Shown here: piece after piece, positions 1 through 19,730 of the stretch | How positions within the stretch are numbered: the first letter of the stretch is position 1 | How the letters are laid out: every line of letters begins with the position of its first letter | DNA from: Whitmania pigra | Taxonomy: Eukaryota; Annelida; Clitellata; Hirudinida; Haemopidae | DNA length: 64,000 nucleotides | NCBI GenBank assembly: GCA_021613335.1 | Contig: JAJTWR010000228.1 | Coordinates: 235,001 to 299,000 of the forward strand | Reading direction: 5' to 3' | Notes under the pieces: model-generated | Databases searched by the model: none | What the model was told of the DNA's origin: nothing | The model's input: only the letters and a program-made list of their open reading frames with translations | Translations under genes and position numbers: made by a program

Positions 1-205
1 AGTCTCTAAGATCATGTTCCTTTGAAAGTGAAACCTGACACTACCGGTAATGAATAAAGCAACAACAACTTGAAGAAAGCAAAACAACAAAATCCAATTT
101 TAAATCTCGTTTATCAAAAATCAAAAAACCATCAACCAAAAGGCAACAGAGCCACGAGGGTACACGTTCTTAGGGTACTGGTTCATAGGGTTCTGTACTG
201 ACCGA
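1..205 (-). other. 3' flank / UTR of the RARS gene
   Basis: This AT-rich stretch lies downstream of the RARS stop codon and is presumably its 3' untranslated region. I saw no canonical AATAAA on the minus strand; the AATAAA near 53-58 is on the plus strand. No other gene is visible. Confidence 0.4.
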
Positions 206-3200
206 TCACATCCTCTCGACAGTTTTGATGCCAAGGATGCTGAAACCCTGCCTCATGACCTCTGCAGTGGCTTCGCACAGGACCAACCTTCCCATGTTCA
301 CCTTTACGACCTCGCCTGAATGATTAAAGTAAAAGAGATGGATGAATAAACAGTGGTAAATCATTGAAGACGATAGGCCATACTTTTCCATTCAAAACCA
401 CAATCATATTGACCAGATAGCTGGGTAACCGTCTTACCTGTCGACTTGTCCTTCTCCACGACGTAGCAGTTGTCGTAGAATTCCGTAAAGGTGGTGGCCA
501 GCTCATACAGGTAGTCACAGAGGTTGTGAAGGTAAAGGTCATTTGCACACCTGTCGATGACCTCTGGGAAACGAATGACTAACTTGGCAAGGTTCCACTC
601 CTTTGGATGTTCAAAGGTAGGAGGTGGAGCTTGCTTGAGGTCGGCCATAGTCACCCCAGTCTGGCGCGCTATCGACCTATGCGGACAAAAGGGTTGTTTC
701 ACTACAGTAACCGTTATTAGCAGTAATAATTAGTAGTAGATAATGATAAATGGCAGTGTATTTGTAATACTGTTAGCATTGTATTAACTATTATTTAATT
801 ATGATTAATTTAGAATACATATTATTATACCTGATTCTCATGTAGGCATATTGTAGATAGACAGCAGTATTGCCCTTGTCATCAAGCATCTGAAGGTCAC
901 CAGTGATTATGTTATGTTAAAGCATCCATCAATATTCAGGACCTAAATGCAGGTCAATAGTCACCTTGTCGAATGAGAAGACATAGTCGTTGGTCCTGCA
1001 GTGCGAAAGGTCGGCATACTTTATGCAACCAATGGCAACAGCCTCCTCGGCCAGCTTCAGCTCCTCCTCTGTCAAGACCTGGACCAATAATATTTTAAAT
1101 AGCTATATCTTTAAAATCCAATTATTTGGATGCCCTATAGCAGAGGAATAGTCCTACCACCGACCTTATCCCTGCCCTTGTCAATCAACTTTTGCTCCGC
1201 CCTCTTCAGGCCTTCATTGATGAGGTCAATGAGTCTGACAGTGTCACCTGACCTTGTCTTGAACTTCTTCCTGAGGACAAAGTGGTGAATCATTAATGCA
1301 TGGACTTGAATTAAGATGATGATTGTGGTGGTAGATTCAATGTACGAAATTATAATAATGATGACATATTTAACTATGATAACATAAGCATGTGAATTTT
1401 GACCATAACGGAAATAATATTAATAATAATAATGTTAAATAGTAACAATATTGAAACAGTCAGATAAGTAATGAATCAATGGACTAACTTGTCTTCACCG
1501 AGAACAACACCGAAGCCCACGTGTTCAACTCTCACCTTCTCTGGATCGAACCATCCTGCCTTTGCACCAGCAGCAAACACTCCATTCAGATGGATGGCCT
1601 TGAAGTGACAGTAATGATGATGATAATAATAATAAGTCTCATAATATAGATAATGTTGAAATGCTTTTGGATGACAAAGTTTTTACAAATACAACCCCCC
1701 TTTTCCTTAGTTAATCACGATATTATAGCACTGCAATGGTGTTGTAATAAGCATTGTTATCATTATAACATAATAAGTAAAGACCACGATCATAAACTAT
1801 CTACCTGTCCACTGTCGACGACGTAGAGGATCTCGTCAGCCTTCTCCACGAAGAGCCTGTGTTTGAGGGCGGTCATGTCCGAGGTGTCGTAGGTCATGCC
1901 CCCGTCGGACTTTACTAGGGTGAGGGGCACAGTGGCCTTAGGGGGCCAACAAATCTTTCTGCCCTGCGATTGAGGGAGAAATGTTGAAACGACACATGAG
2001 GATGAGAGTGATAATCAGTAAAAATTATCTATTATGGCAATAATAATGAAGACAATAACTAATTGTCCTTATTATTATTAGTTGTTAGTTACTCCTTATC
2101 TAACATCATTTAATTAACAAGACATAAACAATAATGCAAACAGATTAAAAATAAGGCCTCCAAACAGGCTAACAAAAATAAACAGCAACTGTTCATATTA
2201 AGGGATTCGTATGTGACCACACCTCATCCAGTTCCACCATCTTCATTTCCTCAAGCTCCGAAACAACGTCGGCCATGAGGGGCTGGTAGAAGGACTCCCC
2301 TCGATCCACCAGGTTCTTTATGTCAAAGATGTCATAGATTTTCATGAACTCTGCGGGAAACAAAATAGGGCAATGTCAAGGATATTGACAGATGTAATTG
2401 GTTTAATTGTACACTAAGGTTTAATGGACCTGTTAATAATCATTATCAATCGGTATTTTATAGTTGTAGTTATTCTTTAAGAAGTTAGATGATAATGTAA
2501 TTGAGTGTGTTGTAATAATAATAATAATAATGATGATGATGATGATGATAATAATAATAATCCCACCTTTCCTGGACTCATTACATATGAGATTCCATGC
2601 CTTGATGTGGTCCTCATTGTAACTCTGAAGGTTGACAACAGCAGCATAGGCTCGCTTCTTGAACTCCTCATCACTGTCGAACCTCATCTTGGACTCCTGA
2701 TAATGATGAAGATGGTGATAGTGATACTTGTAGCAATTATGTCGTCGACAACACAAAGAAATGATTTGAAGTCAGTAAATTGTGATTTCAATGATAGTAA
2801 AACATTTAAAAAAACCTATCATAATTTTCCAGATCTGACCTTGTAGAAAGCCTGAAGGTCGCCAATTGGGGGAGAGACGGTGAGATAGTCGGGGAACTTC
2901 TCGGTGAGATGGGCGATGAGCATCCCAAACTGAGTTCCCCAATCACCGAGGTGATTGAGCTTGAGTACGTCGTGACCGAGGTAGTCATACAACCTGGCGA
3001 TGCTCTCTCCGATGATGGTCGACCTGACGAGGAAGATGATAATATTGGCTAGTGATTTTTATTAATTATTATTTAATTAGTGATAATTATATTAACAAGA
3101 AGACAACAAAAGCAATAATAATAGTAACACCAACAAAAGTTCTAGTAACTCAACAGGCCAAACTATGACATCGTGTTAACAAAGACGACTAAGACAAGTA

Positions 3201-4970
3201 CAAATTTGACGACATCCATTAAATCTGGAAATGTCCGACGACTTTACCTGAGATGACCGACGTGCATCTCCTTAGCGATGTTAGGGGACGACATGTCGAC
3301 GACGACCCTCTTTTTGACTTCCACTTTCGGGGGAAGCGCCCCGACCTTTACGACCTTAGAGACGAGGTCAGAGATAAATTCCTCCTTCAGGAAGATGTTT
3401 ATGAAACCCGCATTTGCTGGAGAAAGCTGGAGATGAAGTCAGGCGATGAATAATTAATTAATTAATTAATGATGATGGTAATGATTGTTAACAACTGAAG
3501 TTGTGATGTTTTTGACAATAGTAGGTAGCAAGAAATAAGAAAGAGTGATTCACATGTGTGCACTTCCTCTATGATTACAGGAAAGTCCACTGAGTGCAAA
3601 AATGAAATGGTTTTTCGTTAGAATTAAAAAGTAGCAGTGATAATTATATTATCTATAATAAGCTGCTAATTCATCATGACAATAGAATGATAACATAACA
3701 GTAATAAACTATTTAATTCTAATAACTATAACCCATAGATAAGAATGAAAATGAGAGATAAATGAGAAACATGAATGATTCAACAAGTGATGAATTTATT
3801 TACTAAGCATACTTGAATGAGCTGTGGAAAATCCAATGAATGTGATGATGCTGTGGTTACAGCAAAAACAGAGCAGGAATGTATAATAAACATTGTCAAC
3901 AACAATAATAGTATAATGATGATGATGATGATAAAAAATTACTTTTGATAGCATTAGATACAAACCTGCTTGATGAAGGCGCATTGATTAACGTTGTCGC
4001 AAATCTTTTGAGCCACCTCAAGTGGCTTCAATTTTGGGTTTGTCTTCCTCAAAATCTGGAATGCATTTGTTGATTATAATCAGCATCATAACACTGTTCT
4101 AACGACGACCTTACAAATTAAGCATCGATGCAAAAGTACAATCAATAACCTGAGCGACATTCATGGCGCTGTTGCACTGGTAGTCGCCAAAGTTCTTCTG
4201 GGTGCTCGGCGTGACCACGGCGGGTACCCTCGGCAAGTCGGGATATGCATTCCACAGAGCGGCTGTGAAACTCTCTGTCAGCATCTTCAGGATGTCAGGG
4301 GACGGTCCATGTGAATTGACGTAAGAGCCCTTCTTGTTTTCCTCCTCAGAAATGTTCTGAAATGATTTGTAACTTAGATTTCAACAAAGGATTTCTGTGG
4401 CAAAAAATAAAATATTGTTGGCAGATGTTAGCACCTAAATTAAGTGCAAATACAAATTTGTTTTTGCAAAAAATGTTAAAAACACCTTAAAAATGTCTGT
4501 AGCAAAATTCAATAAGTTAATATTGAAAGCATTTGTGTGAAACAAATATCAAAACAAAACTTACTTGCAAAAATTCATTTATCAAACAAATAATTTTAAC
4601 CATCAAAAAGGATACAATCAATTAAAAATGTAAATCATCAAAGATATCAAAAAACGAACCATCTCCAGATGTTTGATCTGATATTTGAGACGGTTGTTTT
4701 CTGCTACCAACTTCTCTAGTTCAGGTGATCTATCTGCTTCACTAAGGACGAAATTCCCAGCCTCGATTGATTTTATTTCATTTTCTAACTGCGCAGTTTC
4801 AGATTCCTAAAATAGTTGCAAACATTGTTTAATTTATCTACACGATGGATGACAGCATGCAATGATCCGATGAGAGGCTTTAAAAAAAACTATCATGCTA
4901 GAATAATGCCAATTTCTGTTACCGCTTTTTGGACTTTCGCCAAAAGTTCTTCATATGTTAAACAATCCAT
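206..4970 (-). CDS. RARS1: Cytoplasmic arginyl-tRNA synthetase
   Basis: This class I aminoacyl-tRNA synthetase charges tRNA-Arg with arginine in the cytosol. About 15 exons run from the start (ATG at 4970, first residues [15 protein letters not shown]) to a TGA at 206-208. Approximate exons: 4923-4970, 4660-4805, 4150-4358, 3967-4056, 3246-3427, 2840-3023, 2570-2698, 2219-2351, 1805-1966, 1490-1600, 1161-1278, 956-1081, 833-891, 438-676 and 206-316. The HIGH-type signature reads [12 protein letters not shown] (near 3245-3290), and the metazoan counterpart of the KMSKS region reads [11 protein letters not shown] (near 1235-1270). The C-terminus carries the anticodon-binding DALR region ([17 protein letters not shown]) and ends [10 protein letters not shown], very like animal RARS. 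The N-terminal 70 or so residues are rich in heptad-like Leu and Glu, as in the long form that joins the multisynthetase complex. It lies head-to-head with the ZNRD2-like gene 489 bp away. I am very sure of identity and less sure of every exon edge. Confidence 0.95.
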
Positions 4971-5459
4971 ATTTAGGTAATCAGTGATGAAACGACTGGA
5001 ATTTAAGGAAACCCTACACGTCCAACTCCAATATCGCTACGATTACTTTTTGGTCTGTAACTTGTTTTTACTGTTTTTTCCAGTAACCATAATTCTAATT
5101 TTAAATTAAATAATATTTATTTTTTTAAATTATATATTTTTTAAATCAATAATAGTGCATTATTTACAATAGTTGTGATTAAATATTTTATAAATTATTA
5201 AAATTATTTTATTAGTTGATATTGATTAAAGAAATAATAAAAATAATTTGTTAGGAGCGGGGGAATGGTGCTTTGTACGAAGGATGGCTGACTGCGGTTA
5301 GTTTGGTTACTGTTGCCGGAATGGATTTGTCGAACGATACGCAACATTTAGGTGCCGATATATGCGTTTTTTTTAAAATATTTTCTTGGTAATTGAAGTG
5401 GGGTGTAAATATCAGAATAATAATTACTTAGATTTACCTAATTTTGTTCTGAGTATACA
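4971..5459. promoter_or_regulatory. Putative bidirectional promoter region RARS / ZNRD2
   Basis: These 489 bp separate the start codons of two divergently transcribed housekeeping genes, so both promoters and 5' UTRs must lie here or overlap. The middle (5095-5250) is very AT-rich. No TATA box or initiator could be assigned with confidence. Confidence 0.45.
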
Positions 5460-6943
5460 ATGCGCTTTGGTTTTTCTACTTTAGAAGATAGCATGCTGGA
5501 AGAGGAATGGGTTCCTCCAACGGAGGCCGAAATGAAAATAATTAATGCTCGCCGAGAAAGACAGGATAAAATTAGCAAAATTATGGGCCAATATCTTCTT
5601 CAAGGGTACAAAATGCTGGCCACCACCTGCCCAAAGTGTTCTGTAAGTTTCCACCTTTGTGTTCTTCTCACCTTTGTTTATTAGTTCATTCTAGATAAAG
5701 TTTCATCATCAGACAATACTGTTGCGTACAAGACCATCCTCTGGCCATGCGGCAGAGGACTATTGTATATCATGTAGTGAGCTGGATTCTGACATTTCTA
5801 AAGATGACCCAGGTTAGAAATAATTTTATTTTATGGTAATTTTCTGTATTCGTCAGTAATGCTTATGGAAAATTAATTATTCCAAGTTTAAAAGAGTTTG
5901 TTAGTTTTGCACTTTTCATCTTAGTATCGTTACTGTTTAGCCTAAAGCTTTTTTATATGCATTAGCACATGTAGTGGGACCTTAAAATTTAGCCTGCAAG
6001 AATCATCATTTTCACTAGCCATAGACATGACAGCGGCAAGGAGCCAGGTACTTGAAGGCCAGGCAAGAGAGCTCCAGGCTCAAGACCTTAGGATGGCACA
6101 GGGTGACTCCTCGGCCATGACGAGAATGGCCAGTGGCGATGGTGCATCCCTCACCGCCTCTTCAAACGTCGGAGGACAGTTGAACACCCCGGCGACGGAG
6201 GCTAGGCCCTCCAATCCGGAGGGGGCGGTCAGCAGCGGTCTCTCCATGAGGATGGGTAGGCCAGACACGGGAGCGACGCAGATAGAAAGTTGCACTGCTC
6301 TCGGGTGTTTGAGGAAGATCGACCCTCCAAGAGTGTCGTCTGATGAGTCAGGATCGAGAGCGAGATGTGCCATGATGGTCATTTGCCCTTCAATGAAGGT
6401 CGGTTAGCTATTTTTACTCTATCATGGCTTCCATTTTTGGTTGTTTTAAAGACACATTATCAATTTCAACATTGAGATATAATTTCAAATCCTTGCTCAA
6501 GTCTTATTTGGTAATAAGGCGTGTTTACATTTGTTTAGTTGAAAGATCAGCCGCCTTCCGGTCAAGGATCGGAACAACCGGCAACGGGACATCAGAATGC
6601 CCAGACTCCCCAGGTCTCGAGTTCTTTGTACCACCATCATCATCACCACCACGTTCACCAGAATGACTTCTGCCCCATCCATAACTCTGCTGCTCCCGTG
6701 GCCAACCGGCAATGCAACTCCCACGGGCCGCACCCTCGGGAATGCGCTAGGGTCAGGGAGTCCGTGGCCGCAGTGCTCGACAAGATGGAGTGGGCTTCGG
6801 AACAACTGAAGAAGTGCGTCGAGGTGGAGGAGAGCAGACGGCTCTGTGGCCTGATAACCTCCTGTGCCGAGGCCGTGTCGGCTCTCAAGGCCGTTTCCTC
6901 CTTCTCGGTGGTGCCCGAGAAACAGGCAGAAGAGAGGCCCTGA
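5460..6943 (+). CDS. ZNRD2: Zinc-ribbon domain-containing protein 2 (p27/SSSCA1-like)
   Basis: Four exons with consistent phase (5460-5642, 5713-5812, 6019-6398, 6539-6943) give about 355 residues. The first exon has the family opening EWVPPTEAEMKIINARRERQ followed by MGQYLLQGYKML and CPKCS; the second completes the zinc ribbon with DYCISCSEL, giving a CxxC...CxxC site. The last exon ends with the conserved C-terminal helix block (KMEWASEQLKKC, then LCGLITSCAEAVSALK). The family is known as an autoantigen (p27) in mammals and is a small zinc-ribbon protein. The human protein is about 199 residues, so the 126-residue third exon and the His-rich run of seven histidines near 6631-6651 make this one unusually long. 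The third exon is low-complexity and might be alternatively spliced, but it joins in frame on both sides. The gene is head-to-head with RARS and convergent with the synaptotagmin-like gene. Confidence 0.9.
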
Positions 6944-7871
6944 ATGTCGGAGATCTATCGCTTTGGTTTCTAGTCTCCTTTCGAGTCGGTCTCCATTCTC
7001 AGTGTTTTCGATTTTCTTCGGTGTCTCGTCGGCTTTTCGTGACATTTTTTGCTTTTGAGTTGTCTCCGTTCGTGCGAGCTGTCGACTCCGGTAGTAATCC
7101 GATCGTCGCCAGAGCAAACTTATTCCGAAACAATGTCGTTGTTTCACATGAGAATTTAAATCTCCACGTTGACAATCTTTTCTTGCGTTACCATGTGGCG
7201 AAGAAGTTACATTGATGGTTTTCTTAAACATCCTGATGACTGCCCTGGAAAACTCTTTTGCTGCGAACAATATTGTTGAGCCACAAAGGAAGCGGGTCGC
7301 TTAGCAGGACGTTCTTCTCGAGTCGAATCATTGAGAATTGTATTCGATTGAATTTCGTTTACTTGAATGTTTTCTATGGTATTTGCTAAGGTTTCTGTTT
7401 CAGTTTTTGTCCTGAGCCCCTACTAAAGAGTTGAAAATCGTTTCTAACCTTGGATAATTGGTGTTGAGTTCGCTAATATTACTCGATTGCCTATTTATAA
7501 CCAGTTAAAGAATTTCGCATTTTTCCTCGCAACGTAGTCACAAGAGAAGTCTTTTTCAAGCATAAAGCAGGACATGATTAAAAGCAAAAACATCAAGAAA
7601 GTTTCGAATAAATTGTGAACCTATACTTTGAGTCCAACGAGTCCTTGTAATTCAGGTGCATGCTGAAGGGCCGCTAAACGCTTCACAGACCCCTCTGCTA
7701 ACATGCCGATCGGAAGCAATTGCGTTCGAACACGTAACTACGGCTAAGGGTTTAGCAAGTCGATAGTCTCAGCACACCCGAAGATAACGCTCGACGAAGA
7801 CATTTCCAAAAAATATAAGCGGAGTTATTTTTCTTCAATTCGACTTCGGCGGCTGTAGCTTCCATCTACGA
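6944..7871. other. Convergent 3' intergenic stretch
   Basis: This region lies between the stop codon of the ZNRD2-like gene (+) and that of the synaptotagmin-like gene (-). It probably holds both 3' UTRs. A plus-strand AATAAA occurs near 7607 and could end the ZNRD2 transcript. The open frames here run antisense or in low-complexity sequence and match nothing I recognise. Confidence 0.4.
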
Positions 7872-15881
<8,010 letters not shown>

Positions 15882-17442
15882 ATTTATTGAATAGTGTTAT
15901 CTAATTATGAAGAAAGGTTTGAGTTGACCTTTCAAAATTCAGTTTAAAATGTAGCTTACGTTCAATTAGCTGTACTAAATGAAACTGACATAATTTTTAC
16001 TTTATAATTAATAAATATGTGAAACGTTAATCTAATTTATCGCTAATGAAACAAATAGTCAATTTTACAAATTCGTTGTTATATTTGAAAACTGATAGAG
16101 CTTAATCGAAAACTGGAAAAATCTCGACGTCAACCACAGAAGGGTCTTTATAGTCTGCGACCCCTGTTTAAATTACTTCAATAAAGGTTTAAAAATGCAA
16201 GTAGATAATTAAATGAAAAACAACTCCTTAGATTCGACAGCCTCCCCTGGATGGAGAGCTCGATTCTATCATCTGCGACGTTGAAATGAATCGACAGTCC
16301 AGCAAAGCATGGAGTCAACATTGTAGGATTGTTAGGCTGTTGGTGCAGAGCCGTTGTAGGCTAAGTGGATGAGAGGCCCCAGCATTATCTTGCATGACTA
16401 TTCTATGTCTAAGATTTTCTGGATTTGTTTATGATATCTGGATTTGTATCCTGTTTTGACTGATAATATATCACGATGTTATATTTGTCAAGTGATGTTT
16501 GTTTAACTAACACCAGATTTTCATATTTGTCCGTTAATTAAAAACGGGAATGGTTAGAGCGATTTGTTCCAGGAAATGCTTGAAAGACTTGTAAGCTTAG
16601 AAGTTTAGATCCAATAGTTACGATCGAAATAACGTGTCCCTAGCCCCAAATGACCAAATGAGAATAGGCTGTACCAGCCTGATTCATACGTGAATGGATT
16701 CGGGTAAGAACCCCCTCCCCCCATTTTTATCGACATTAATTGTGTTGTACCAGAAAATCATAAAATATTAGACATCGTGTTTACCAAAGAGGGCATTTAT
16801 GGAAAAATGTACATTTTCTTTCAAGTCGATTAATTGGATGATGGAGACAATGGTGATTCAGTCAAAATAAGGACATAAAAATAAATTGCTACTGCAGGGA
16901 AATTAGGATAAATGTGGTGCGATGGGAGCAGTTCACGTACGCGTACGTGATTGTTGTACATGGTGGTGGTTTAATGATGACAGTCTTGATGTAAGAAAAT
17001 ATGGGCTTTATGAGTATATGTACTCGAAACATCTGAGAAACAAGACAACATAATGTAACGATTTATAAAAATCTTAACTGAGACGTATCAATTATATGAG
17101 TGAACATAAATAGTAGCATCTATTATTAGCAAAGGTCCGCTAATAGCTGCTCCTCGCGAGGCTCTGAAAAAATCCATATTCCAGCGATAAAAAATGTATT
17201 ATTAATTTGGAAAATTATATAAACAAATTTTTTAAAAATATATTGCCTGTTGCCAGTACATATGACAATCGAAACCTTACAATCGTTTGACATAATTGTT
17301 AAAATATTAAAAATATAAAAATAGTTCAAAATGATACTATTTTAAAATTTTCAAAATAAATCAATAATTTAATTTAATTTTAACGAATACCGCAACGTTT
17401 GTCTTGTTTACATCTGCCGGTGAAGCCGCAAAGCTTTCGGTG
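15882..17442. other. Divergent intergenic region SYT-like / NDUFA13
   Basis: This 1.56 kb region separates two divergent genes, so both 5' UTRs and promoters lie here. The only clear structure is a perfect 18-bp palindrome at 16933-16950. A minus-strand open frame at 17126-17329 is low-complexity and matches nothing I know. Confidence 0.5.
16933..16950. promoter_or_regulatory. Perfect 18-bp palindrome
   Basis: TCACGTACGCGTACGTGA reads the same on both strands. It lies 493 bp before the NDUFA13 start and 1.05 kb before the synaptotagmin start. The ends resemble half of an E-box-type CACGT core, so a dimeric bHLH or bZIP site is possible; nothing more can be said from one copy. Confidence 0.3.
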
Positions 17443-18805
17443 ATGTCGTCTTTCAAGTACCGTCAGGACATGCCCCCCTCTGGGGGGTATAGTGGTATCA
17501 ATTGGGCTAGAAAAATTGCAAAACCTGGCATGAGCGGTTGGTTAGAAATTGGAATAGTTATATTTTTTTGGCTTCCATTGTCAAGGTCACTCTGGATAAA
17601 TACAATGCTTTTCTTACGCACAATTCACAAAACTGATTTATCCAGGTTTCTTGTTTGGGCATACTATATTTTTAGATATTTAGGAATAGTCATGTGGGAA
17701 AACTTCTGATATTTTTAATTTTAAATAATCTTCTGACATGAAAAATAAAGGCTTGAATAATTTGAAAAAGAAGTTATATTTAAGGATTGGTTTTTGTAGA
17801 ACTTTGCATGCTTTAGTGAACTGAAATAATCAATAAAGCACAAACAAAATGTACTGACTAAGGGAAAGTATTTTTTCAGGTTATGGCATATTTGCTACTT
17901 TTTTTGCCGTGACTGCAGCAAGCTGGACGGCCTATTATTTTGAGAAAAATCTCAAAAGGTGACAATTTTATACATTGCATTTTTGATGTTGTAAAAGCAT
18001 TAACTGGTGTTACTCCTGCCTACATGCAATATATTATTATAATTATGCAATAATGCTCTAATCAATTGTGGGTAATCAATTTTTAAATTGAAAAATAATT
18101 GAGTGATGTTTATGAAATGGATTTATTTTTTGAAAATTTTCCAGTAGGATTTACTAAGATATACCCCATCTCGTTGAATTCTTGCTGTACTATGATGTTA
18201 TGATGATGAATTTGCAATGGTTGAAGGCATCTATTAGCATGACTTATTTGTGATTGTTGTTTCACTGCTTCTAGGAAACAAGAACTGGAATTGAATGATG
18301 CCAGGATTGCAGCTTCTGCACTTTATTTGGCTGAGAGGCAGAGAATGTACTTGCTGTTTTTTTTATTGCATCCATTTATTTTATATTTTTTATATGAAAT
18401 AATCATATGGGATATGATGTGAAAGTTTATTTGTTTCTAAAAATCTATAATTTAGGCAATTTGTATCTTAGTGTAAGTTTTAAAATTGTTATAAGTATTT
18501 TGTTAACAATTCTAATGCAATCAGATCATTTAGGAGCTTTAAAATAATCTTCCACATTAAGTTCTTATTGTTAATCTAATAATAACATGAAATTGTCAAG
18601 GTATTTGAGGCAGTTGAGAAGGAACAGGGATGAAGAGAATGAACTCATGAAGAATGTTCCAGGATGGGAGACAGGCAAGTGGAAAGGAGAGCCAGTCTTC
18701 CACGATATTAATGAGAGGTTCCCGTTTGTCGCCCACGAGGAATACTTTGCCCATTGCTCGCAAAAAGACATGCAGAATAGAATGTACGAGCGCCTTACGC
18801 ACTAA
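17443..18805 (+). CDS. NDUFA13: NADH dehydrogenase (ubiquinone) 1 alpha subcomplex subunit 13 (GRIM-19)
   Basis: Four exons with exact phase (17443-17536, 17880-17958, 18275-18346, 18601-18805) encode 149 residues; the human protein has 144. It is an accessory subunit of mitochondrial complex I with a single membrane helix in the inner membrane. The N-terminus reads MSSFKYRQDMPPSGGY, matching the family QDMPPxGGY block. Exon 2 gives the membrane helix (YGIFATFFAVTAASWTAYYF), exon 3 the KQELELNDARIAASALYLAE helix, and exon 4 the conserved ENELMKNVPGWETG and a C-terminal domain ending YERLTH. ATG at 17443 was chosen because the conserved N-terminus starts there; an upstream in-frame stretch without similarity was ignored. 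It is head-to-head with the synaptotagmin-like gene and lies just before the LARP4-type gene on the same strand. Confidence 0.96.
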
Positions 18806-18907
18806 ACCATTGGAAATGCTGATAATGAGCTAGCATGTGATTTTCCAACTTTTAATCCCAAAGCGTAGATGACGCGAATGGCTTGCGTAGGTTTCGGGTT
18901 TTTTGGC

Positions 18908-18913
18908 AATAAA
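18908..18913 (+). terminator. Poly(A) signal of NDUFA13
   Basis: An AATAAA lies 103 bp after the NDUFA13 stop codon (in GGCAATAAAGTGG). It is the first good signal downstream, leaving the sequence from about 18930 on as the 5' region of the next gene. Confidence 0.6.
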
Positions 18914-18929
18914 GTGGAAAATGGCATTT

Positions 18930-19730
18930 AGTTTTGGATTTATTTAAGGTAATCTGGCGTTTTGGAAGCCTCGTTCGAGTATCGGCTCTCTGTGGTGGCC
19001 GGTCGGACTCCAGTAGCCTTGCGCTTTCGTGCTGAGATCCGCCGTCATCAAGAGTCGCAGTCTAAATTTTCCATTAAAGATTTTAGTTCATGTTTATTTG
19101 TTTTTAAAATTTTAATTGAGGGATATTGGAATTTTGGGATGAACAATTACTCGTCAAATTGAGCATCGCATCTTTGCCCTGAAAATAGCAGCTTGCTATT
19201 GGTCGGTTCCACTTACTAGTCCAATGAAATAAATATTAGACTTTTTAATCTAATATTTCAGGCTGGAATTGAATAATTGATACTGATCCAAGACTCGTTG
19301 TTTGTTTTTAGATTGTTTTCTAGTATTAACAACCTGTCGCCTTTTTCGCGAAGGAGTTTGTTAGGGTTATCATCCTATAGACTTCTCGGCATCTCGTCTG
19401 ACTTAACAGAGAAGTAATTAATATATTTGTTCTGATCTAATGAGCATTTCTCGCTTCTCAGCGACATTGACAATGTTTATGCGTCTGCAAACCCACTGAT
19501 TGATTGCTAGATTGTGCATATTTTGAGAGATTTACATTTGGGCGATGTTAAGGAAAACATGGCTGAAATTGAGCTCTTTAAATGACTTCGGGATGTTTTA
19601 CTGTTGTTTCCGGCTTCATCACAAGATACTCAATTAGGATGTCTTGTTTTAATTCAAACTAAAACATCTGAATTACTGCATTTAGTATTAATTTTTCTTA
19701 ATTCCTAGACCCCAGCTAGGAAAATTAGAA
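18930..19730. other. 5' region of the LARP4-type gene
   Basis: This stretch lies between the NDUFA13 poly(A) signal and the first recognised LARP4 exon. It contains two inverted CCAAT-type boxes around 19195-19225 (ATTGG and CCAAT). It probably holds a promoter and one or more non-coding or unrecognised short exons. No protein similarity was seen. Confidence 0.4.

Noticed and set aside
6497..7270. 257-codon minus-strand open frame
   Set aside because: It is antisense to the last exon of the ZNRD2-like gene and shows no family features.
17126..17329. 67-codon minus-strand open frame between SYT-like and NDUFA13
   Set aside because: Low-complexity and AT-rich with no recognisable features or splice context.
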